Shown: positions 24,386-30,789 of the stretch, piece after piece
How positions within the stretch are numbered: the first letter of the stretch is position 1
How the letters are laid out: the number at the start of each line of letters is the position of its first letter
Origin: Gaiellasilicea sp963802765
GTDB lineage: Bacteria > Actinomycetota > Thermoleophilia > Gaiellales > Gaiellaceae
Reading direction: 5' to 3'
NCBI GenBank assembly: GCA_963802765.1
Contig: CAWDJZ010000006.1
Span: 186,001-250,000 of the forward strand
DNA length: 64,000 bases
Notes under the pieces: model-generated
The model's input: only the letters and a program-made list of their open reading frames with translations
Database searches by the model: none
Told to the model about the DNA's origin: nothing
Position numbers and translations under genes: made by a program

Positions 24386-25345
24386 TTAGCCGAGCGCCTG
24401 CTCGAGATCGCGCCAGAGGTCGTCTGCCGGCTCGAGGCCGACCGCCAGCCGCAGCAACCCCTCCGGAACGCGATCGCCCTCCCAGCGGTGCCGAGTCTCG
24501 ATCGTCGACTGGACGCCGCCGAGGCTGGTCGCGTTGACGATCAGCTTCGTCGCCGTCTCGACGCGCCGCGCAGCCGCGCCGTCGGCGAGGTCGAACGAGA
24601 GCAGGGCGCCGAAGCCGGGGTAGCGCACCGTCGTCACCTTCTCGTGGCCGCGCAGGCGTTCCGCGAGTGCGGCGGCGGTCTCGCCCTGGCGCGCGACGCG
24701 GACTTCGAGTGTCTTCAGGCCGCGGAGCAGGAGCCAGGCGGCGTCGGGCGCCGCGACGATCCCGGTTCGGGTTCGCAGCTCGAGGAGTCGGGCCGCGTGC
24801 TCGGCGCGCTTCGCGACGACGGCGCCGAGGAGCACGTCGTGGTGACCGGCCAGGTACTTGGTCGCGGAGTGGAGGACGAGGTCGCAGCCGCGCTCGAGCG
24901 GCTGCAGGTGTACCGGCGTCGCCGCGGTGGCGTCGCAGACGACGGGTGCGGCATGTGCGGCCGCTGCCTCGAAGTCGGGCATGGTCAGGAGCGGGTTGGA
25001 GGGCGCCTCGATCCAGACGAGGTCGACGCCGTCGGGCGGCGGTCCGGTCTGGTCGAAGAGGACGTGCCGGAGCCCCCAGCGCTCGAGCTCGCGGAAGAGC
25101 ACACCGGTGCCGTAGTAGGCGTCCTGGGTGAGCGCGATCGTCGAGCCGGGGGCGAGGAGCGCGAGCACGAGCGCGGTCGTCGCGCCCATCCCGGAGGAGA
25201 AGAGCAGCGCTTCGCCGCCGTCGAGCCGCCCGAGCGCACGCTCCGCCTCGACGCCGACCGGATGCGCGTTTCGCGCGTAGTGGAACGGCCCCGGCTCGCC
25301 GTCGACGTAGGGCCAGATCGTCGAGCGGTCGAGCGGCGGCTCCAT
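24386..25345 (-). CDS. Cys/Met-metabolism PLP enzyme (cystathionine gamma-synthase/lyase-like)
   Basis: 319 residues, about 60 fewer than typical members. Landmarks: YARNAHPV (the YSRxxNPT equivalent), FSSGMGATTALVLALL, the stacking Tyr in LTQDAYYGTG, ESPSNPL-equivalent IEAPSNPLL, the PLP Asp in VVCDATAAT, Schiff-base Lys in LHSATKYLAGHHDVLLG, and substrate-binding SLGGVQSTIETRHRW. The family does cystathionine synthesis/cleavage or methionine gamma-lyase chemistry on gamma-substituted amino acids. The exact reaction is not decidable, as the N terminus is short and CGS-type His/Asp markers are not obvious. Divergent from pccB with only 27 bp between starts. Minus-strand TACGAT ends 6 nt upstream. 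Confidence 0.85.
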   Translation of the reverse strand: MEPPLDRSTIWPYVDGEPGPFHYARNAHPVGVEAERALGRLDGGEALLFSSGMGATTALVLALLAPGSTIALTQDAYYGTGVLFRELERWGLRHVLFDQTGPPPDGVDLVWIEAPSNPLLTMPDFEAAAAHAAPVVCDATAATPVHLQPLERGCDLVLHSATKYLAGHHDVLLGAVVAKRAEHAARLLELRTRTGIVAAPDAAWLLLRGLKTLEVRVARQGETAAALAERLRGHEKVTTVRYPGFGALLSFDLADGAAARRVETATKLIVNATSLGGVQSTIETRHRWEGDRVPEGLLRLAVGLEPADDLWRDLEQALG

Positions 25346-25351
25346 GGAGCG

Positions 25352-25364
25352 ATCGTATTAGGCT
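25352..25364. promoter_or_regulatory. Divergent leaderless -10 pair for the Cys/Met enzyme and pccB
   Basis: Plus strand TAGGCT (25359-25364) ends 8 nt before the ATG at 25373. Minus strand TACGAT (25357-25352) ends 6 nt before the ATG at 25345. Both directions are packed into 27 bp, leaving no room for an SD or leader. Confidence 0.45.
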
Positions 25365-25372
25365 GCGGCCGC

Positions 25373-26938
25373 ATGGCCGAGACCCACGACACGACCGCCG
25401 CCAAGCTCGCCTGGCTGCAGGAGTTGTCCGACCAGGCGGCGACCGCCGGCAGCGAGAAGGCGATCGCGCGCCAGCGGGAGCGAGGAAAGCTGCTCGCACG
25501 CGAGCGGATCGACAAGCTGCTCGACCCCGGCTCGTTCGTGGAGCTCGACCGCTACGTCCGGCACCGGAACCCGGACTTCAACTCGATGGCGAACCGGCCA
25601 TACGGCGACGCCGTTGTCACGGGGTACGGCGAGATCTTCGGGCGGAAGGTGTTCGTCTTCTCGCAGGACTTCACGGTCTTCGGCGGCTCTCTCTCCGAGG
25701 TCTTCGCCGAGAAGATCTGCAAGGTGATGGACATGGCCCTCAAGTACGGCTGCCCGGTGATCGGGATCAACGACTCCGGCGGCGCGCGGATCCAGGAGGG
25801 TGTGGTCTCGCTCGCGGGCTATGCCGAGATCTTCTGGCGCAACGTGCAGGCGTCAGGCGTCGTGCCGCAGCTGTCGCTGATCCTCGGTCCGTGCGCCGGC
25901 GGGGCCGTCTACTCCCCTGCGATCACCGACTTCGTGCTCATGGCCGAGGGGGCTTCGTACATGTTCATCACGGGGCCCGACGTGGTGAAGACGGTCACCG
26001 GCGAGGAGGTCTCGTTCGAGGAGCTCGGCGGCGCGGCGACGCACGCCTCGAAGTCCGGGGTTGCGCACTTCACCGCCCCCGACGAGGAGGCGTGCCTCGA
26101 GGACGCGCGCTACCTGCTCTCGTTCCTGCCCCAGTCGAACCGCGAGCTGCCGCCGTACGCGGCCCCTTCCGACCCGGTCGACCGGGAGGCGCCCGAGCTG
26201 GACACGTTCATCCCGGACAGCCCGAACAAGCCGTACGACATGAAGCAGGTGATCGCGAAGGTGGTCGACGACGAGGAGTTCCTCGAGGTGCAGGCGCACT
26301 GGGCGGAAAATGTCGTCTGCGGGTTCGCACGGCTCGGCGGGCACTCGGTCGGGGTCGTCGGCAACCAGCCCGCTGCGCTCGCGGGCGTGCTCGACATCGA
26401 CGCGTCCGTGAAGGCGGCGCGCTTCGTCCGTACCTGCGACGCCTTCAATGTCCCGCTCGTCACCTTCGTCGACGTGCCCGGCTTCCTCCCGGGCCCCGAG
26501 CAGGAGTGGGGCGGGATCATCCGCCACGGCGCGAAGCTCCTCTACGCCTTCGCAGAGGCGACCGTGCCCAAGCTGACCGTCATCACCCGCAAGGCGTACG
26601 GCGGCGCGTACGACGTCATGAGCTCGAAGCACATCCGCGCCGACTTCAACGTCGCCTGGCCGACGGCCGAGGTCGCCGTGATGGGGCCGGAGGGCGCGGT
26701 CAACATCGTCTTCCGCAAGGAGCTCGAGGAGGCCGACGACCCGGAGGCCCGCCGCGCCGAGCTGATCGCCGACTACAAGGAGCGCTTCGCGAACCCGTAC
26801 CACGCGGCCGAGCGGGGCTACGTCGACGAGGTGATCGAGCCGCGGCGGACGCGTCCCATCCTGATCTCGGCGCTCGAGGTCTCACAGACGAAGCGCGAGC
26901 TCAGGCCGACGCGCAAGCACGGGAACATCCCGCTCTAG
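25373..26938 (+). CDS. Acyl-CoA (propionyl/acetyl-CoA) carboxylase beta subunit, carboxyltransferase
   Basis: 521 residues, standard for PccB/AccD-type subunits of actinobacteria. Two crotonase-like halves: the N-terminal acyl-CoA-binding half with RERIDKLLDPGSFVELD, GINDSGGARIQEGV and the GPCAGGAVYSPA oxyanion-hole motif; and the C-terminal carboxybiotin half with FVDVPGFLPGPEQEWGGIIRHGAKLLYA and RKAYGGAYDVMSSK. It transfers CO2 from biotin to propionyl- or acetyl-CoA. The residue that sets acyl chain preference (Asp in PccB; Ile/Cys in AccD) was not assigned. The biotin-bearing alpha subunit is encoded at 30790-32550, so the holoenzyme is split over ~4 kb. Confidence 0.93.
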   Translation: MAETHDTTAAKLAWLQELSDQAATAGSEKAIARQRERGKLLARERIDKLLDPGSFVELDRYVRHRNPDFNSMANRPYGDAVVTGYGEIFGRKVFVFSQDFTVFGGSLSEVFAEKICKVMDMALKYGCPVIGINDSGGARIQEGVVSLAGYAEIFWRNVQASGVVPQLSLILGPCAGGAVYSPAITDFVLMAEGASYMFITGPDVVKTVTGEEVSFEELGGAATHASKSGVAHFTAPDEEACLEDARYLLSFLPQSNRELPPYAAPSDPVDREAPELDTFIPDSPNKPYDMKQVIAKVVDDEEFLEVQAHWAENVVCGFARLGGHSVGVVGNQPAALAGVLDIDASVKAARFVRTCDAFNVPLVTFVDVPGFLPGPEQEWGGIIRHGAKLLYAFAEATVPKLTVITRKAYGGAYDVMSSKHIRADFNVAWPTAEVAVMGPEGAVNIVFRKELEEADDPEARRAELIADYKERFANPYHAAERGYVDEVIEPRRTRPILISALEVSQTKRELRPTRKHGNIPL

Positions 26939-26991
26939 CGCGGCGACGAAAAGATACTCCCGAAGATCCACCCGACGGACGACGCCTTTTC

Positions 26992-27024
26992 GGACATGTC
27001 CGGGGACAGTCCCCGGACGTGTCC
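26992..27024. repeat. 33-nt near-perfect palindrome between convergent genes
   Basis: Two 16-nt arms (GGACATGTCCGGGGAC and its complement with one G-T mismatch) around a single central A. It lies 53 nt after pccB and 18 nt before the stop of the converging acetyltransferase. It could act as a bidirectional terminator or be a REP-like element. Confidence 0.6.
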
Positions 27025-27041
27025 CGCGCGGACGTGGCGGG

Positions 27042-27890
27042 TCAGGACGGCTCGACGAACTCGAGCTCGAGCGAGTCGCAGACGCGCTCGTAGCCGAGGG
27101 CGACGTAGATCCGGTTCGAGGTCGGGTTGGCGAGGTCGGTGTAGAGGAAGCAGAAGCGCCTGCCGGCGGCGAGGCGCTCCTGCGAGACGTGGGCGACGAG
27201 CGCGCTCGCGTAGCCGCGCCGGCGCAGCCCGGGCGGGGTGTAGACGGGGCCGATCCGCGTCCCCGTCGGAGTCGACGGGCCGAAGCCCGTCAGCGAGACC
27301 GGCTCGCCGCCGTCTTCCCAGAGCACGAGCCCCGACTCGGGGCCCACGTCGAGCCGCTGCTCGAGCATCCGCTCGACGCGGGCGGGATCAGCGTCCTCGC
27401 CGAGGCCCTCGACGACGAATGCGTTCAGCCACTCCGACAGGAGCTCCCGGTCGCGCCCGCCCGCCGGCCGCGCTGCGCCGCTCACCGGCATTGGCGGCAC
27501 GACACGCTCGAGCGCGTAGATGCCCTGCGCCATGCCCGTCCGCAGCGCCGCTCCGGTCTTCGCCGTCCACGCCGCCGCGAACTCGTCGACCTCCGGGTGC
27601 GCTCCGACGACGCCCGGAAGGTCGTCGATCGCGTCGGCGAGCGCTTCGAGGACGCCCGGGCGCGCGGGCCGAGCCAGCACGAGCCGGTACGGCGGCGTCT
27701 GCAGTGCCGCGCCGACCACCTCGCCCTCCGCCTCGACCAGCCACAACAGGTGCTCCGGATAGAGGTCAGGCTGCTCGCGGAGCGTGGCGGCGAGACCCAG
27801 GATCAGGTTGTGCCGGGCCTCGTCCGCCAGGAGCAGCGGCCCGGCGCGCTCGAGGAACTCGGCCGCGTCGGCGAGCTGAACGATCCGCAC
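27042..27890 (-). CDS. GNAT-family N-acetyltransferase (two-lobe type)
   Basis: 282 residues. The C-terminal half is a recognisable GNAT domain: GPVYTPPGLRRRGYASALVAHVSQ holds the acetyl-CoA pyrophosphate loop (Q/R-x-x-G-x-G/A equivalent LRRRGYA), then FCFLYTDLANPTSNRIYVALGYERV, the conserved N-x-x-(S/N)-x-x-(I/L)Y motif. The N-terminal ~130 residues (LLLADEARHNLILGLAATL) form the degenerate first lobe of the FR47-like subfamily. The substrate is unknown. It is the last minus-strand gene here, ending at the palindrome. A 27-bp gap separates its start from the stop of the GGDEF/HD-GYP gene. Confidence 0.8.
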   Translation of the reverse strand: MRIVQLADAAEFLERAGPLLLADEARHNLILGLAATLREQPDLYPEHLLWLVEAEGEVVGAALQTPPYRLVLARPARPGVLEALADAIDDLPGVVGAHPEVDEFAAAWTAKTGAALRTGMAQGIYALERVVPPMPVSGAARPAGGRDRELLSEWLNAFVVEGLGEDADPARVERMLEQRLDVGPESGLVLWEDGGEPVSLTGFGPSTPTGTRIGPVYTPPGLRRRGYASALVAHVSQERLAAGRRFCFLYTDLANPTSNRIYVALGYERVCDSLELEFVEPS

Positions 27891-27917
27891 ACAACCATCG
27901 TGACGGCTGAGCGCCGA

Positions 27918-29720
27918 CTACGCCGGCACGGCAGCCAGCGGCGACGCGACACTGACGAGCTCCTCGGCGAGCGCTTCGACAACGTCGGGGTCGAACTGCG
28001 TTCCCGAGCAGCGCGACAGCTCGTCGATCGCCTCGTCTTCGGCGAGCCGGGCGCGGTAGACGCGGTCCGACGTCATCGCGTCATAGGCGTCGGCGACGAA
28101 GATGATCCGGGCGCCGAGCGGGATCTCGGCACCGCCGAGGGAGTCCGGATAGCCGGAGCCATCCCAGCGCTCGTGGTGGTGCAGGACCCAGTCGGCGACC
28201 GGGTCGACCCCGAGGCTCTCGAGCATCCGGAAGCCGATCTGCGGATGGCGCTCGAGCACGAGCCGCTCGGTCTCGGAGAGGGGGCCCGGCTTGCGCAGGA
28301 TCTCCTCCGGGATCGCGAGCTTGCCGAGGTCGTGCAGGCTCGCGGCCAGCCGGGTCAGCTCCACCTGCTCCTCGTCGAGGCCGAGACGGGCCGCGATCCT
28401 CGCCGCCAGATCGGCCACACGCGCCGAGTGCGAGCCCGTGTACGCATCGCGGGCGTCGACGGCCCTGGCGAGGCTCGCGGCCGCGCGGAAGCGGGCGGCG
28501 CGGTCCGGGCCTGCGGCGAGCCGCCGCAGCTCGGCGATCTCCACGACGTCCGGCCGGTAGACGCGCACCTGGTTCTTGCCGTACTCCTTCGCCCAGTAGA
28601 GCGCGCTGTCCGCACGGCGCACGAGCTCGTCGCGGTCGACCTCGTCCTCGGGTGCCGTCGCGATGCCCGCGCTGACGGCGACGCGCCCGGCGGGTGCGAG
28701 GTCGACCTCAGGGAGCCGCGCGACGATCGCCTCGGCGGCGATGCGCGCACCCTCCTCGTCGCGGCCGGGGAGCAGGATCGCGAACTCGTCGCCACCGAGC
28801 CGGAAGGCCTCGCCTCCCTGGCGCAGGCTCGCCGCCAGCTGTGCGAGCACCTTATCGCCGCCCGGATGGCCGAAGCGGTCGTTGATCCGCTTGAAGTCGT
28901 CGATGTCGACGAGGCAGACGCTGAGTGGATAGTGCTGCTCGCGCGAGTCGGCGAGCTCGCGCTCCAGCCGGTCGTGGAAGTGACGGTGGTTGCCGAGCCC
29001 GGTCAAGGGATCGGTGAGTGCGAGGCGCATCGCGCGCAGCTCCCGGAACGTCGAGCGCTGGTAGAGCGCGATCGCGAGGAGTGGGCCGACCAGCGCCGCC
29101 GAGAGAAGCGGAGCGCGCTCCCAGAGGACGACGAGCATCAGCGCGGCCGACGACATCAGGCCGAATGGCATCGCCGTGATCTCTGCGCTCTTCCGGGCGA
29201 CGGTGAGGAACGGCTTGCCCGCGCTGATGCCGACGACGAGGCTGATCAGCAGCAGATTGACGCCGAAGTGCGCCACCGCCGCGACCACGACCTGTAGGAG
29301 CAGGAGTGCGGCCCCCTCCCCGCGCAGCGGCGCGATCGCCGCGCCCGCGACGACCGCCGCGAGCCCGAGCACGGATGCGTTGTAGGCGACGCGAACAGGC
29401 GGGCGATGCTCGAGCAGCTGCATGATCGGCGCGGCGAGCCCGACGATCACACCCGCCTCCCAGCCGTAGAGGACGATGCTCGCGGTGCAGAAGACGAAGC
29501 CGAGCGAGACGCCGCCGGTGTCGATCCCGTCGAGCGGCACCGGGTAACGCTCGGCCAGTGTCGACGCTGCGAGCAGGCCGGCGATCCCGGCGAGCGTCAG
29601 CGCGTCGAGCGGAGCGGCGGCAAGCGAGGCCGCGGTCGCGACCGCGACGAGCAGGCCCGATACCGCGACCGGCAGGACGACTGCCGCGAGCCGCGGGGGC
29701 ATTGTGGCCCCCGCACTCAT
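27918..29720 (-). CDS. Membrane GGDEF + HD-GYP protein (c-di-GMP turnover)
   Basis: 600 residues. Residues ~1-220: about seven membrane helices. ~230-385: a diguanylate cyclase domain with LTDPLTGLGNHRHFHDRL, VDIDDFKRINDRFGHPGGD and intact active-site RLGGDEFAIL. An RxxD I-site (R-x-x-D, five residues before GGDEF) is not seen; the residues there are GGEAFR. ~405-580: HD-GYP with SLHDLGKLAIPE, HHERWDGSGYPDSLGG and DAYDAMTSDRVYR, all metal ligands present. One protein could therefore make and degrade c-di-GMP. A tiny membrane-peptide ORF ends 10 nt before this start, and the SD here is weak, so its translation may be coupled. Confidence 0.94.
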   Translation of the reverse strand: MSAGATMPPRLAAVVLPVAVSGLLVAVATAASLAAAPLDALTLAGIAGLLAASTLAERYPVPLDGIDTGGVSLGFVFCTASIVLYGWEAGVIVGLAAPIMQLLEHRPPVRVAYNASVLGLAAVVAGAAIAPLRGEGAALLLLQVVVAAVAHFGVNLLLISLVVGISAGKPFLTVARKSAEITAMPFGLMSSAALMLVVLWERAPLLSAALVGPLLAIALYQRSTFRELRAMRLALTDPLTGLGNHRHFHDRLERELADSREQHYPLSVCLVDIDDFKRINDRFGHPGGDKVLAQLAASLRQGGEAFRLGGDEFAILLPGRDEEGARIAAEAIVARLPEVDLAPAGRVAVSAGIATAPEDEVDRDELVRRADSALYWAKEYGKNQVRVYRPDVVEIAELRRLAAGPDRAARFRAAASLARAVDARDAYTGSHSARVADLAARIAARLGLDEEQVELTRLAASLHDLGKLAIPEEILRKPGPLSETERLVLERHPQIGFRMLESLGVDPVADWVLHHHERWDGSGYPDSLGGAEIPLGARIIFVADAYDAMTSDRVYRARLAEDEAIDELSRCSGTQFDPDVVEALAEELVSVASPLAAVPA

Positions 29721-29730
29721 GAGGTGCGCT

Positions 29731-29838
29731 CTACCAGCCCCAGGTGTGAAGCTGCCAACCCCAGTTCCCCAGGGCTGCCGCCAGGCCCACCAGGGCGACG
29801 AGCAGCATCGCGAGTCGATTCTTCCGCCACTGCAACAT
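29731..29838 (-). CDS. 35-residue Trp-rich single-pass membrane peptide, unrecognised
   Basis: ATG 29838 has a near-ideal SD (TAGGAGGAAAGC, GGAGG 5-6 nt away). The product begins MLQWRKNRLAM, then a hydrophobic helix LLVALVGLAAAL, and ends GNWGWQLHTWGW: a positively charged N terminus, one membrane span, and an aromatic interfacial tail with four of its last twelve residues Trp. The stop is 10 nt before the GGDEF/HD-GYP start, whose own SD is poor. It could be a regulatory partner of that membrane protein or a leader for coupled translation. No homologue is known to me; the coding call rests on the SD, composition and position. Confidence 0.6.
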   Translation of the reverse strand: MLQWRKNRLAMLLVALVGLAAALGNWGWQLHTWGW

Positions 29839-29930
29839 GCTTTCCTCCTACCGCGGGGACCCCAGCCAGGGGATTCTGCCCCGACCGGTCGGAGCCGGAA
29901 TCACTCGAAAAGGTGATCTACTCTCGCCTC
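29839..29930. promoter_or_regulatory. Bidirectional intergenic leader with several inverted repeats
   Basis: Between the minus-strand micro-ORF and a plus-strand small ORF. On the minus strand it contains ATCAC/GTGAT, CCGACC/GGTCGG and CCCC/GGGG pairs in succession, so the micro-ORF leader may be structured. I could not match it to the c-di-GMP-I, c-di-GMP-II or ydaO consensus. It presumably holds promoters for both directions. Confidence 0.35.
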
Positions 29931-30122
29931 GTGACCGTTGAGATCGTGCCCGAGCCGCCGGAGGAAGAGCGCGAGGCGATCCTCGCTGCCCTCCGCGCGA
30001 TCGGTGCCGAGAGAGGCCGTACCTCTCCGGCGCCCTCGGCCGTTGTCCCGTCAGCATGTGCTGCCGCTGCGGAGATCATCCAGCCCGCTCAGCCGAGGAG
30101 CCCTTCTGTCCCATCTGCGTGA
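29931..30122 (+). CDS. Possible acyl-CoA carboxylase epsilon-like small protein (uncertain)
   Basis: A GTG-started 63-residue frame beginning VTVEIVPEPPEEEREAILAA. This N-terminal helix resembles AccE/PccE-type small subunits (PEELAAL-like) that stabilise actinobacterial acyl-CoA carboxylases, and both carboxylase subunits are encoded nearby (25.4 and 30.8 kb). After ~30 residues the frame loses third-position GC bias and becomes Pro/Ala/Ser-rich, while the frame of the next ORF becomes coding-like. A single frameshift near 29995-30020 fusing the two is an alternative, as is chance. Confidence 0.3.
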   Translation: MTVEIVPEPPEEEREAILAALRAIGAERGRTSPAPSAVVPSACAAAAEIIQPAQPRSPSVPSA

Positions 30123-30226
30123 TCTCGATCAAGGTCGAGGTCGCCCGCGGGCTGACCCAGCTCCAGAGCTACCTCGCCGCCTGGGCGGCGTTCGGCGAGT
30201 GGTGGGACTCGCGCCAAACAGCCTGA
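30056..30226 (+). CDS. Small CxxC-CxxC zinc-ribbon-like protein (56 aa)
   Basis: Begins MCCRCGDHPARSAEEPFCPI and continues CVISIKVEVARGLTQLQSYL, giving two CxxC pairs (residues 2/3-5 and 18-21) followed by an amphipathic helix and an aromatic tail (AAWAAFGEWWDSRQTA). Third codon positions are strongly G/C, as in real genes here. No SD is visible; coding-like sequence extends in frame upstream of the ATG (PYLSGALGRCPVS), so the true start may be earlier and joined by a frameshift to the frame at 29931. Convergent with pgsA, stops 1 nt apart. Metal-binding is inferred from the cysteines only. Confidence 0.45.
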   Translation: MCCRCGDHPARSAEEPFCPICVISIKVEVARGLTQLQSYLAAWAAFGEWWDSRQTA

Positions 30227-30227
30227 T

Positions 30228-30767
30228 TCAGGCGGCGCTGCCCCGGAGCAACTTCGGCGCTACCCGCGCGTAGTCCAGGCCGGACACCCACGTCAAGATG
30301 AGCGCGACGAGGAGCGCCCACCAGGCGACGCTGTCGTCCCAGGCGCCCGCCGCCGCGAAGCCACCGAGGCCAGCAGCAAGCGCCTGCGCCCACGTCTTCA
30401 GCTTGCCCAGGTCGCGCGCCGCGATCACGACACCGCGCTGGATCGCGGCGAGGCGAAGCCCAGAGACCAGGAGCTCGCGGGCGATGATGGCGACGACCAT
30501 CCAGGCCGGCCAGATCCCGTCCTCGATCAGCATCACGAGCACCGCGATCACGAGCACCTTGTCCGCGATCGGATCGAGCAGCGTGCCGAGCGGCGAGGTG
30601 ACGCCGCGGCGCCGGGCGATCCGGCCGTCGAACCAGTCCGTCGCCATGGCGACACAGAAGACCGCGGTCGCCCAGTATTCGTTGTTGGGGAACTCCCACG
30701 CGTAGAGCAGCACGACCAGAGGCACCGAGGCGGCCCGGGCGACGGTCAGCTGGTCGGGAAGCGTCAC
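30228..30767 (-). CDS. pgsA: CDP-diacylglycerol--glycerol-3-phosphate 3-phosphatidyltransferase
   Basis: 179 residues with four to six membrane helices. The CDP-alcohol phosphotransferase motif D-x2-D-G-x2-A-R-x8-G-x3-D-x3-D is complete: DWFDGRIARRRG then TLLDPIADK (residues ~45-70). It makes phosphatidylglycerol phosphate from CDP-DAG and glycerol 3-phosphate at the inner membrane face. The N-terminal LPDQLTVARAASVPLVVLL is typical of PgsA; a PI/PIP synthase is less likely because the usual lipid-inositol residues are not obvious. GTG 30767 is preceded by TATTGT at 9 nt. It diverges from accBC with 22 bp between starts. Confidence 0.88.
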   Translation of the reverse strand: MTLPDQLTVARAASVPLVVLLYAWEFPNNEYWATAVFCVAMATDWFDGRIARRRGVTSPLGTLLDPIADKVLVIAVLVMLIEDGIWPAWMVVAIIARELLVSGLRLAAIQRGVVIAARDLGKLKTWAQALAAGLGGFAAAGAWDDSVAWWALLVALILTWVSGLDYARVAPKLLRGSAA

Positions 30768-30775
30768 CGCTCAGG

Positions 30776-30782
30776 GACAATA
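30776..30782. promoter_or_regulatory. Overlapping face-to-face -10 elements of pgsA and accBC
   Basis: GACAAT on the plus strand (30776-30781) ends 8 nt before the accBC ATG. TATTGT on the minus strand (30782-30777) ends 9 nt before the pgsA GTG. The same base pairs serve as -10 for both leaderless genes, so only one direction can be open at a time. Confidence 0.5.
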
Positions 30783-30789
30783 CGCGGCC

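Noticed and set aside
29839..29930. c-di-GMP riboswitch before the peptide-GGDEF/HD-GYP unit
   Set aside because: Inverted repeats are present, but I could not find the conserved GEMM-I or GEMM-II core sequences.
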